DNA from: Vitis vinifera
Lineage: Eukaryota > Streptophyta > Magnoliopsida > Vitales > Vitaceae
Direction of reading: 5' to 3'
Assembly: GCF_030704535.1 (NCBI RefSeq)
Contig: NC_081813.1
Span: 6,476,501 to 6,540,500 of the forward strand
Length of the DNA: 64,000 bases
In this document: positions 49,320-61,140 of the stretch, one piece after another
How positions within the stretch are numbered: the first letter of the stretch is position 1
How the letters are laid out: the number at the start of each line of letters is the position of its first letter
Translations under genes and position numbers: made by a program
The notes under the pieces: model-generated
Told to the model about the DNA's origin: nothing
Databases searched by the model: none
The model's input: only the letters and a program-made list of their open reading frames with translations

Positions 49320-49400
49320 AACATCCTAGAGATAGCAATGTACATGGACAAGGTGAGTAAGGATGGAGCTCTGTGGACCGCTCATCAAGCTTGATAGGTG
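49320..49400. other. Organelle-like insertion, middle part
   Basis: Joins the sequence before 42313 when the Copia element is removed, and joins 50001 when the solo LTR is removed. Confidence 0.45.
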
Positions 49401-49405
49401 GTGGT

Positions 49406-49995
49406 TGTAGGAAGAGTGTAAATAATTTCTATTTTTATTTTTGGAAATTACTTTTAATTTATTTTATTTTATTCTATTAGTTTTATATTTTTGGGAAGTG
49501 TCCTATTGAGAATTACTTTTTATTTTATTATATTTTATTTTATTTTATTAGTATTATATTTTTTGAGCTAGTGGAGTCTCATTCCTTTTATAAGTAGAAT
49601 CGCCTTCTACTTTGTGTCATCTTCTAGTTACAAGTAGATTCTCATTGGGCCTTAATGGCTTATAAAAGCATATCACCTCTCTCTATACTAATATACCAAT
49701 TTTTCAGAGAATTTTTCAGGGAGTATTTCCATACATCTATTTGGATGAATTTTTTCAAAACTTGAATTGTACACATCTCGCTTACAGAATGCACCCAAGA
49801 CGAGATCTAACTGTTGAATCCTGAAGGTAGACCATTGGCACCCTAGTGCATCGAGTTCGTCTTCGAGGAGGCTAAATCTATTTCAAGGACAGTGTTTGTC
49901 ACGCCTCAACCGATAAGTTTTTCTTTTTATTCATTTTGTTCTTTGTTTGTGTCTTTTGGGCTAGTCTTGTGTTTCCATACCCTTAAAATCCAACA
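49406..49995 (+). mobile_element. Solo LTR, 590 bp, with perfect 5-bp target duplication
   Basis: Begins TGTAGGAAGAGTG and ends ATCCAACA. GTGGT flanks it at 49401-49405 and 49996-50000. A TATA-like GCTTATAAAAGC occurs at about 49649-49660. No internal region remains, as expected after LTR-LTR recombination. Confidence 0.85.
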
Positions 49996-50000
49996 GTGGT

Positions 50001-50300
50001 ATCACACCTTTCTCAAAGGAATCGTACGTGACACTCGCATCATACGGCTCCATCCCAGAAGAAGGATCTTCCCTTTCCTTTGACCAATGGGTCCTCAAAC
50101 CAACTTGTCCCCCCTTTCTATTCCTCGGTAAGCGGTTCCTCTTCATTCTTTCATTCAAGGTAGTTGTAGCTTGCTTCCAAGTCCAAGCGCTAGCAATAGA
50201 AGCTAGTCACCAGAAGCTAACTTCCAGGCGGGAAGGAGCCAAAAAACATGAACGCCCCTGCGCAAGCCTCATTTCAAACTAAAGTCAAGCAGAGAAACTT
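50001..50300. other. Organelle-like insertion, right part
   Basis: GC-richer unique sequence (CGTACGTGACACTCGCATCA, GGAAGGAGCCAAAAAACATG) that resumes after the solo LTR. An open frame at 50028-50282 reads MTLASYGSIPEEGSSLSF; I do not recognise its family. Confidence 0.4.
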
Positions 50301-50445
50301 GACCTTGAGAAAGATGATGCCTGTTGCTGCTTTATTAGTAAGTAAGCTTGTTTTATATCTCCACAATAAAGGTGAAAGGTTGCTTTATTAATTATATAAT
50401 ATAAACTCAAACTTCACAATTAGCCATGCAAATTTAAATTATTCA

Positions 50446-50700
50446 GTGTTGCGAAAACTTGGTGGTTTCAAATCAACCCATGTATTAAGTCAACTAGAGT
50501 CGGGTTCTTTTGATTTTGGGATAGCTAAGAGCGTTCATAACCTGTTTTGGAGCTGGTTTTTGGCTCAAACTTGTACGTTGGGAATGCTTTGGCCCATATA
50601 TATTGTAGGTTCAATGATTTCGACAAGGTGCATAAAACGATTGGGAAATGCACCTTAGGGATCTTGGTTTCTTGGAATAGAGCAGAAACAGAAGGAAGCA
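50446..50700 (+). pseudogene. Pentatricopeptide-repeat (PPR) gene fragment
   Basis: Two frames together give GIAKSVHN and FGSNLYVGNALAHIYCRF, followed by NDFDKVHK and LVSWN. This is the typical helix text of plant PLS-type PPR repeats, which bind organelle RNA. Only about one and a half repeats remain. A frameshift near 50550 and later stops make it a fragment. It lies at the edge of the organelle-like block and the PG copy. Confidence 0.65.
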
Positions 50701-51211
50701 TTGGAAATTCATTATCTGTCCAGAATTGTCAGTGTGGCACCATATTTGTGCACTGTGTCAGGTCTTTTACCTGCTGATGGAGATTTGAGTGCTGGTGAAG
50801 AGGGTGAAAAGCTTGAGATCATAAGGGATATAATTGTGAGCAATGGGCTGCTTCCCTTGTTTTGAAAGTTTGATAGACCAATAGATGGTAGAAGCTAGGA
50901 TTAAAAATTTACTTCAGACTCGGGTAAATGTGGTTACCAAAAGTATATATGAAATATATCATAATATATAAAGTTCTTGCCATGAATAGAAGAAATATTG
51001 GATAAGTATATTATTTTTGCACATTACTCTTCAAATACTGAAACAAAGAGAATCTACGGCAAAAAAAAAAAAAAAAAAACAAGCAAAAAAGCCACAGAAG
51101 AGATTGATCAAATACTAGAAAATTCATAAAAACATAATTTTGATTTGGTTCAAAAGGTTGCTGCCTCACTATTCTGATAAACAACTTCTGTTTACTGGAA
51201 GAAATGTGAAG
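50701..51211. other. Intergenic DNA
   Basis: Includes eroded coding-like text at 50760-50880 and a poly-A run at 51061-51079. Nothing is named with confidence. Confidence 0.4.
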
Positions 51212-54098
51212 CTAGTTTTTTAAACACAACAGAGAAGGAAATGTGTTATGAGCTGTTCCATGAGCATTGATACAGGAGGAGTAAGTATTTCCATTCCCAG
51301 ATGCTAATTTTATGTTGATGTAGTCCAGTGAAATGTTGGTGCAACCCACAGTTTCACTGCAGCTTAGCTTGATGGCATTATCTGTTGCAGATGTTCCCAA
51401 AAATCCAGTAAATGATACATCGCTTATTTGGACTGCAGATGTCTGCAATAGTTTGTGAAACCAATATGTTTGTCAGCACTCTGTCTGTAGTTGCCATCAT
51501 ATTTAATGAAAAAATCAACTAATAAGCTCATTGTTTACCAGATTCAACAAGTACTGATTACTCTTACCGTAGTCTGGCATACTGAATGGGGACAGTAATA
51601 CTGGTCGATGATGATGGGATTCTCAGCATCTTCGAGCTTAATGTTATTGAATGTAATCTTCCTGGCATATCCAGACCCTCCCTAGTGAAGAAAAAGATCC
51701 ACAAAATTAAATAAGAATTAAACATGCACCCTAATTTGAATCAAGCTACTTGTCTCAATGAGAACAATTATGGTTTAATTACCTGCCATGTCTTGATCCT
51801 TGCTCCATTCTGAGTTCCTTTAAAGCTGCAACTGTCCACATGTATTTCCTCCACCTGGGCACTTGCTCCACCCACGCCCAGGCTTCCAATACTACAAGAA
51901 GTATACATATTGATCTTCCCAATTCAGCCTTTTAAATATATTTTAGATTTTTTTCATATAAAATGGGGGAAGAGATAAAATTCAGAAGTAATGGAGCCTC
52001 AAGTACAGTTTGAATAAAAAATTTGGAAATGAGGGATGTTCTTCCATTTTTCCCCTTAGTAAGAATGTTAACTCTCTACAAATACTGTATGCATTTCTTT
52101 TTCAGTTCCTTCTTGGACAATGATAGGGTAGCTTGGATCATATTCCCTATTAAGCATGTTTAGAAAAGGTTAGAGCTTAATTATATGTGACACACCTTAT
52201 ACCATGACCGGGACCACATGCCACACCTTTGACGAAAACTTGGGAGGTTTGATCACCGAAAGCGATACAATCATCACCTACAAATCCAGTAACAGTGTTC
52301 TCGTAAATAAATAACATGCAAGGCTTAGGCGAAAAGAAGACGAGGAATGGGAGCAAAACTTTAAGAAATTATACCGGTTCCAATGGTGGAGTCAGAAACT
52401 CGAACGTTTTTTGAGTGGGAAATATCAATGCCATCAGTGTTGGGGCTTGAATCAGGAGCAGTTATGGTGAGGTGGGAGATGGTAACACCATTGCTGCCTG
52501 ATACACTGATATGGTTTCTTTGGCTATTTATGAAGTTTAATCCTTGGAGTAAAAGGTTGTTGCAACTATAGAATCCCATGGCCTATGATTCACAGTAGGA
52601 GTATGTATCAATCTATAAGTAAGCTAAGAGATTAATTGAAATGATAAAATTCAGGTCTTGAATCATATGATATAATGAACACTTGTATGAGTATGTGTTG
52701 ATTTCAATAATATTTCACTAACAATGTGTTGAAACTCCATAATGAAATCAGTAGTAATATATATGAAAGAACATACAATATTTTAATACATGTATGTCTA
52801 CTTCTAAAAGTATGGCTACTACCATATGTAGTTCTAAATAATAAAGGTTTCAAAACTATGATATTGATTAAAAGGACCATTTGAGAGATCTCAATAAAGA
52901 AGATATTGAGATGACAAACTTCTTGAAGACATAGGAGACGTCCATGCATCTAATATATATCCCATGCAAGATTGCTAAAATAAAGGGATATGATCAAGAA
53001 ATTTTTTTGATTTAATTTTGCTATTTACATACAATTTCCTTTTGAAAAATGCATGATGTATAATAAATCATGTTTGATCAAGAAAAGAGAAAAATGTATT
53101 TAGAAAAAAAAAAAATTACAATTTTTCCCCTTACGTTTTTTCCATCAAAATTTGAAGGAATCAAGGATAGCCTAAAATAAAATCAATCCTATAATTATTT
53201 AGAAAAAGCCAAATGATAAAATCAATACATGAAAAACAATTGAAGGTGTTGAGGCATTCAACTTACAGTAGGTCTCTGATATATCTTCCCCTGAACATCA
53301 AAATCAGGCATGAGAATCCAGAGTTGATGAAGAAGGAAATTAAAGAAGTTTCTAGGAAATCAGTTGGGCTAACTCACAGATGTATAAGCTTGCCACCACT
53401 CAGCACCCCGGCCATTAATTTGTCCATTTCCTTTGACAGTGAGTCCATTCACATGCCAGAAGCCAATCCAACAATTTAAGTTATTAGAACCATAGTCGTA
53501 AAGTTTCGGTGCCACGATACGGCCATATACCTGTAATCCCCCACATTATCGAAAACCTTCTGCAGTCAGTGTTCCTCAGGTAAAATTGAACTAGGAAGAT
53601 GGGAGAGAACAGTAGAATAATTCAGAAATTTAACATACTTCAACATAAATTTTAGAGGGTTTGCATGGGCCGTAGAACTGCACAGGCCTCAACAAAAACG
53701 TCTTTCCTCCAGGTATGACGAGGTTGGGATATGATTTACCTGCACAAATGTCCCTCCATGCCCTCATAAAAGCCTGTGCGTTTCACATAAATTAGTCCAA
53801 AGTTCTCATTTCTGAACAAAAAAAAAAATAGTAATAATCAAGAGAAAATAGTAAAAATTATTTTATATACTTGGGAATCATCTGTAGCTCCATTTCCAAC
53901 AGCTCCATAATTCATCACATTAGTCTGACCCCCCTGGAGTAAGCTAAAATCGACTGAACGGCAGGTTCCCATTGCAGCCATGCATAAGACCAAGAAAATG
54001 GTGAAAAGCTCCTGCATAAGAAAATCTCTATGTAATGTGAATACAGTAGTAATAGAACATGATCTACAGTGATAAAAGAGAGATATTCTTCTCACCAT
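51212..54098 (-). CDS. Polygalacturonase (GH28), apparently intact, second minus-strand copy
   Basis: Inferred exons (minus): 54098-54096 (ATG only), 54011-53871, 53773-53639, 53530-53378, 53290-53267 (24-nt microexon, GKIYQRPT), 52582-52375, 52277-52196, 51891-51783, 51681-51568, 51442-51212. The sum is 1200 nt, or 399 residues. A leader ([15 protein letters not shown]) precedes [43 protein letters not shown] and GARIKTW are intact. The exon lengths 208, 82, 109, 114 and 231 equal those of the PG at 30.9 kb. It should be a secreted pectin hydrolase. The pseudogene at 37.7 kb is its close duplicate. An alternative start is MQELFT at the exon 2 boundary. Confidence 0.9.
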
Positions 54099-54167
54099 TT
54101 TATCAATCCGAGAAGGAAAGCAAGATCAGAAGCAGTTTCACAAGACAAATGATATAGCCATCATCTA

Positions 54168-54179
54168 TTTATTTATATA
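54168..54179 (-). promoter_or_regulatory. TATA box of the 51.2-54.1 kb PG
   Basis: TATATAAATAAA on the minus strand about 74 bp upstream of the ATG. The spacing is the same as in the other PG copies. Confidence 0.65.
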
Positions 54180-54376
54180 CAAATCGTTTTAAATTTATCT
54201 TATTGTTAAGTATTTACGTCTATTTATGAATTCCTTAAATTAATTTCATTTAGCCTATATTTGGTTCCTAAAAACATTATAAGGAAAGAAAATATTGTGA
54301 AGCAAGATTAAAAAGAAAGGAGGTACATTAAATTACCAAATAATTCATTTTCCTTGTTTGGTTCTAAAAGAAATGG

Positions 54377-54545
54377 AAGGAAAACAAAATCAACGCAAAA
54401 CAAAAACAATATAGAATTTAATATAATACTCATCAGTCCTGAAATATTGTTTTATAAAAATGTAAGGAAAACAAAATCAATGGAAAAGAGAAACAATACA
54501 GAATTTAATACAAAACTTCGCAGCCCTAAAATATTGTTTTAGAGA
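54377..54545. repeat. Tandem duplication of about 87 bp
   Basis: AAGGAAAACAAAATCAA starts copies at 54377 and 54464. The copies match over their length with scattered differences. The open frame across it is a by-product. Confidence 0.8.
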
Positions 54546-54599
54546 AAAAAGAACAGCTAGCCATGAAAATATAAATCCAATTCAAAAACGTTATAAAAT

Positions 54600-55560
54600 A
54601 GGTTGAATTAATCCTTTGGGCAAGCTTGGACAACTATTTTTAATATTTGGTTTGGGTTTGGGTTAAGTTTTTTTAATCCAAACTCAATTGGGATTAGGCT
54701 CTAATCAAAGTTTAAATAACCAAGTTTAATCCAAACCCAATTTATATTATTCTATATAACAACATTTATTTTATTTTTAAATTTTTAAGAAAAAATATTA
54801 AATTATAATTATATTATATATTTTTCATTTTTAAAAATATATGTAATTATTTTTACTTTTTTTATACCAATCTTGAAACTTTGTCCCATTCCTTTTATGT
54901 ATTTTCTTTTTGAATTTTTAAGGAAAATATTAAAGTATAATTATATTATATGTTTTTTTTAGAAATATAGATAAAGTTACTTTATATAATTATATTATAT
55001 ACGTTTTCAATTCTTAGAAATATATAAAATATTATTTTTACTTTTTTGTTGTTATTTTAAATTTTGTCCCATTCATTTTATTCTCTTTTTTAACTTCTCA
55101 AAAAAAATTCAAATTATAATTATATTATACATTTTTTCATTTTTTAGAAATATATAAAAATTTCTTTTTTACTTATTTTTATTATTATCTTAAGTTTTGT
55201 CCCATTCATTTTGTTTATTTTAATTTTGAAGAAAAATATCAAATTTTATACAATATAATTTTTTATTTTTTTAGAAATACATATAAATTTATTTTTATAT
55301 TTTTGTTATTATATTAAAATTTTCTCTCATTTACTATTTAAGTGTTGGTATAAATATATAGAATTTTAAAATAAAATTAGATCAAGGATTGAGTCTATTC
55401 CGACCTACCTAAGCTCAATCCAAGTGTAAAAAGATGATGTTGAATTGAGTACCTCGTGTAAGAGATAGGGTTGAATTAGACTCAGATTAATTATTTTTTA
55501 ACTACAGTATGGCTCTAATTAGCCATCAATCGAACCCATCTAAGTTGTAACCCTAAACGA
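54600..55560. repeat. Dispersed repeat, copy C (TIR-like element family)
   Basis: Related to 18630-19130. Its right end (ACCCATCTAAGTTGTAACCC) is a near inverse of the left end of copy A (GGGGTGCAACTTGGGTGG). The interior has several AT-rich sub-repeats that share TTTGTCCCATTC (54887, 55063, 55197). No coding was seen. Confidence 0.45.
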
Positions 55561-58500
55561 AAGAGAAGACCCTATAGAAATAGTGACAAAAGTAAAAGAA
55601 GAATAATAGAGTAGCCTAAATTTAACCTAATGATGGTTAATGAAATGCAATACTATCATGAGTTAGTGACAATATATTTAGAATTGAACCAATCATTGAA
55701 TCAAAAAAGTTATTGATTTAGAATTCAATGGTCGAACATAGTTGAACAATTTGAATCAATGACATTATAAATATATAAATTATAAATTATTAAAATTACA
55801 AATAATAACAAAAAAAATAGAAAACAAATAAATAATTAAAAATTTTAATCATCTATATTTAATCTTATTAAATATGTAACTTTTAATTGTTAAGATGAAA
55901 TAAGATTTGATTATTTTAATTTGTTATTGTTTTATTATCTCCAAAAATTTTAGCTCTTTTATTTGTATTATTCTGACATTTAAAATATTATAATATAAAA
56001 TAAAAAAGCTATATTTATTTTAAAGTTTTTTAATGATGTGTATATATATAGCCTTCAAATGCCTCCATTTGTAGAGATGCAGGCATAGCTTGATGGTGTA
56101 ATATATCCTCTATATGACATTTTTACCTATGCACGTTGTATAATTTTTAGGGAAAAAAAATTGTGTACTTCATGAACAAAATATAATATAAAAAAACCAT
56201 AAAGTCAAATATAATTAAAATTAGTAATAAATTGATATATTTAAAAATATATATAATATTTATATAAAAGAATTAAATAAATTAAATGAATTTGAAGTAA
56301 TATGAAATAATCTATTGATTTTAGGGACATTGTGTTTTAGACCTAGGGTCCAAAAATTAAGTTTTTGTCCATATAAATTCACTATTTAAGGCCAAAACCT
56401 AGAGAAAGTGTGAAAATTGAGAAGAAAAATATGAATTTTTTATCTTTGCAAAAAATACTTTTATTAACTATGAAAAAAAAAGTAGAAAAACATTAATTTA
56501 AATTTTATTTATTTTGCAAACCTCAATAAAATTTAATATAATTTAGTGATTTGGAAAAAAATACACCATTTTCCAAAAAAATAAAAATCAATTATTATTA
56601 TTTAAAAATCAAACATCTTAGAAAATATATATTTTTAAAATTGTGTATATAAAAAATAACTAAAAATATGTCAAATTTATTTTTTTTAAATGATATATTT
56701 TTTTAAAAAATAGTTTTCTAAAAATAATGAATTTTCAGAATAATTATTAAAAAAAATTAAGATAAAAAAGTTTCTCAAACATTATGATAGGTCTTTTCAT
56801 ATTTTATATCCTCTCCATCAATTATGCAACTTTTATAGGTCAAATCTTATTTTTTTTTATTCAGTTGGGTCCAAAAGACAATTGTCCCTTGATTTTAAAT
56901 CAATTTTTCATTTTTTTAATTTTTCTTTCCTTATACTATTTTTCTTTATTTTTCTTTATGTTCTTTTAAACATCTATTTATGATGTCCTTCTCTCCATAT
57001 AGTTTACGGATATGTAGATACCTATGGATGATATTTATGAAGTTATAGCTATAACGTACAAAATCTTATTTTTCCATATATCATATGCTAAAATTATGTT
57101 CATGAAAAGGTTTCTTTCTTTTCAAATCTTCACTAATGAGAAAATCCAAATTTTTAAACCTATGAAAAACTCAAGCATATCAACCTTCTCCTCAAATTAA
57201 TCCATTTGAAAAAATTTCCTTCCAAAGTTGTTGAACCATATAATATTCCAAATCTCAAACCTATTGAGTGTGTGTGTGTGTGTGTGTTTTTTTTTGTTTT
57301 TTTTTGGTACTTTTAAGGGATATCATTTTGATTGTATACTAAATCAATATTGGGTTATGTAAAATAAATTATAATGATTTTTAAATTTAATAATTTATAA
57401 ATTATATATTTATAACAAAGTCATACCAATATTATGGATAAATGATTGAATCAATGTTTTGATAAATAACTTTATATGCAATAACTTTTCAATTTAATTT
57501 TCATCTCAAGTTTAGAAAAAGACCATTTCTTCCCTTATAATTGAAGATTCTTTTATGAGAATGAGAGGAACAATCAAATCGATCATTGAATTTCTTTTTC
57601 TATTTCTATACCATTTTTATAAGAATGAAAGGAACAATCAAACCATTAAATTTCTTTTTATAATCTTAATACATTCAAATCTTGTTCCTTCATATGGAAT
57701 GCGTAGAATATCATCATCTATTTACCAAAAATTTAAAATTTAAAATTTAAAAAAAAATTATTCCCAAAGCCGCTGACCAATTCCAAATCCCTTCCATGTT
57801 AGGACAAGCTAATAAATAACACCTTCAAATTATTCAGTAAGTTACATGTCATTTTCAAATGTGAAAGTATATGTTTACAAATATTTATTCTAAAATAGTT
57901 CTATGATTTGTGGAATATGCATGAAATGAGGAAAGTGATGGAAAGATATTTTGAAGGTTAAGAGCAATTTTTTTTCTTTTAAAATTTCTTTGAGATAATT
58001 AAGGATCAAATTTGAATTGCAATAGGAAAGTGTGAAATAAGGAAAGTAAGTTTTATGGAAGAGGAATTTCGAATTGTAAGAGTTAAAGTTTTCTTTTGTA
58101 AAATTATTCTAAGAATTTTAAAATATGTTGCTTAAATTTATTTTATGAAAATCTTTTGAAGAATTAAATATTTTCTTATGGTATAAGTTGCTTTCAAATT
58201 TTCAAAATTTGCATCAATGATAAATTGAAGTTTCTGGTTTGAAGGATAAATATTTTGAAAATTTTCATAAGAGAACATTTATTATTAAAAAAAAGTTTAA
58301 ATAAACTTCGTAATTTGATGGAAATAAATATTTTTTGAATCTTTTTTAAGATAAAATATTTATTTAATTGAAATCAAAGAAGAATTTTATGAAAATAAAT
58401 TTTAAAATTTGACATGAGAGATTCTTATCAAATTAACTTGTGGATAAAATACTTTCATAGAAATTTTAAATTTTTCAATATGTCATTCTCCTATTACACT

Positions 58501-58754
58501 GGCTTCCAATTATAAAATAATATTTTTTTAAATTCTCATAAAAGATAATTTATTCATTAAGGTAATTATTAAAGTTATAAAGCTCTTAATCAAATTAAAA
58601 GATCAAATGGAAAGGGCCTTAAACAAACCACAACCTTCAAGATCAAACTCATCTTAATTTGGGTCATCACCAAATTAACTATGGGTTGGTTCAAGGAATC
58701 AAGAGATGTGGACCTTATCAAAGAATATGAATTTTCTTAAGAATAAGATTGTAT
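55561..58754. other. AT-rich intergenic DNA
   Basis: No gene recognised. Contains a (TG)n run at 57267-57287 and many A/T homopolymers. Confidence 0.5.
57267..57287. repeat. (TG)n microsatellite
   Basis: About ten TG units followed by T-runs. Confidence 0.9.
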
Positions 58755-61140
58755 CTCAAAGACTACTAGTTTGAAAATTAGTTGAACTTTAAAACCCATG
58801 AGGTATATAGACTCTCCTATGAACTTAAGTGACTTTGACCCAACTTGGGCTTAAGTCACTTGATCTAGCCCACTACGTTCTATTAATTAATTAACCATAA
58901 TGGGATTCAATTAATTTGATTAGCTTAATCTAAATATCAAAATTAATTAATCATAAAATATTGTACAATCTTGTGTTTTCATCAAAAAGCCCTTATGCAC
59001 ATAAATGATTAATTTTCCATAAATTCTCAAAACCTTTGTGTGAATAAAGAATATGAGCTCGAGAAGAGACCACGAAGACCCATGGAAAATACTAGCTCTC
59101 TCATAATTCAATTATGAACTTGGCTCAACATTTCACAAAAGAGTAAACTACACTCTCCAATATCCTATGTCATTACATCGAAATAAAAATTGATTAAATC
59201 TAATTTAATCAATTTTTTGGCTTGTAACCAATTATCCACTACATGAAAACTCCTATGAACTAACGTTTGTAATCTAATGAAGTAAAAGCTATCAACCTCT
59301 CAATATTATCTTTATCATTATTGATTCTCAAATCCTTCTATTTTGTGATCAACTAATATACTCTAATCCATGTCAAATTCCACTTAAGAAATTAATACGA
59401 TGTCATAGATTTCATGATCGCATCCTTACAATCACCCAAGGGGATACGGTGTCTCAATCTCATAAAATATCATGGTACATCTATTGAGAATACTCATTTC
59501 CACCAGCCTTCATCAATAGTAACTAAATCAATAGGGAATATATGACCACCATAAGGTCTCACCTATAGATCAAAGTCTTCAGTTGATTTCAACATAATCT
59601 TAATATCCTCTCAAGGTTAAGGGTTCATGCAGCATAGCAGCTTTATGAATGATTCTCCATAAGTCCTATTCAATGTGTAATAATATATACAAGTGCATTC
59701 ATCATAGGAATTCATCCTAATGACCAAGACTAATCATCCCTCCAATTAGGAGGTAGTGTACTACGGCCTTATATGGACTGCCTTATTCCATGAACCAATT
59801 GTGAACAACTAGTCAATATTGCAATAAGCCCATGATTTGGATCTTTTGTACAACTTCCAATGCACCTAAGTCACATACAATGCAAGTGATGCAAACTTAA
59901 ATGTTCAACATAACATCAATGCAAACAAGAATGGTAAAGTGGAAAATCCAGTCTAACTTTATTGCATCGTGTTTTACTTTTAAGGGCTTTATCCCAACAA
60001 TTCTCATCAGTCAATATCAATTCAATCCAACAACAGAGCCTTGGACAAATGTCAAGCATATAGTCAAGTATCTTTGGAGAACAAAAGATTATATGTTTGA
60101 GTGTCTTTGCAATATGGATTCAGACTTTCATTCTGATAAGGACCGTATCATATCTACTTCTAGGTATGTGTACATTTAAGTGACATTTGTTACTACTTCC
60201 AAAGTAACAAAGGAAGTCGTTTGGTTAAAAAGTTCTTCATATGACTTGTATGAACTCTTAACCTTGAGAGAATATTGGGGTAGTGTTGAGGTCTTCAATG
60301 GTTTTGACTTACGAATAAGAACCTAAAGTGGTCATATAATTCCCTATATATTGGGTCACTATTAATTAAGGGTAAAAGATATTCTCAATAAAAGCATCAT
60401 GATATCTTATTAAATTAAGATAATGTGTCCCCTTATATGATCTTAAAGACTTGTGATCATAAAATGTGTGGCACCATAATAATTCCTTAAATGAGATTTG
60501 ACAGTTCTTTATGGATTTGAGTATATTAGTTTATCACAAAATAGGAGGATTTGAGACTCAACAATGTTAAAGATAATTTTAAGAGGTTGATAGTTTTCAT
60601 CTCATTAGATTACATATGTCAATTCATAGGAAGTTTGTATATAGTGGATAATTGGTCACAGATCAAAGAAATAATTAAATTAGATTTAATCAATTTTTAT
60701 CTCGGTGTAATAACATAAGATACTAAATAGTGTAGTTTACTTCTGAGTGAAATATTGAGTCAAATTCAAAATTGAATTTTGAGAAAGTCAACATTTTCCT
60801 ATGGATCATAATAGTCGTTGTTCGAGCTCATATTCTTTGTTAGCATGCATAAAGGTTATGAGAATTTTTGGAGAATTAATTATTTATGTGCATAAGGGTA
60901 TTTTGGTAAAAGTGCAAGGTTGCTCAGGATTTTATGATTAATTAATTTTGATATTTAGATTGGATTAATAAATTACCTAGTCTCATTATAGCTAACTAAT
61001 TAATTAGAACTCAATTAGTTAGATTAAGCAACTTAAGCCCAAATTATGTCAAAATCACTTAAGCCCACAAAAAAATCTGTATAAACCCCATAGATTTTAA
61101 AGTTAAAAGTCTAATTTTCAAACTAGTAGTCTTCCAGATA
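58755..61140. mobile_element. Rearranged LTR element: two LTR copies in inverted orientation
   Basis: 58755-59999 is the inverse of an LTR of the family seen at 13347-14876, starting TGTTGGGAT on the minus strand at 59999. 60245-61140 is the same LTR in plus orientation, lacking its first about 370 bp. The two share about 880 bp as inverted arms (58755-59630 and 60245-61140), for example GTGGATAATTGG and AATTAGATTTAATCAA. The space between holds a Copia RNase H fragment. Confidence 0.8.
60000..60244 (+). pseudogene. Copia RNase H fragment between the inverted LTRs
   Basis: Translation includes VKHIVKYLWRTKDYM, MDSDFHSDKD and STSRYVYI, then KEVVWLK, in the order of Copia RNase H, with internal pieces missing. 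It runs directly into the middle of the plus-oriented LTR without its start, so the junction is a rearrangement. Confidence 0.75.

Noticed and set aside
50028..50282. MTLASYGSIPEEGS open frame as a real organelle gene
   Set aside because: Family not recognised, and one frame of an apparently transferred block; left as organelle-like sequence only.
58755..61140. Possible complete LTR retrotransposon
   Set aside because: The LTR copies are in opposite orientation and the internal part is a small RNase H fragment; it is a rearranged remnant.
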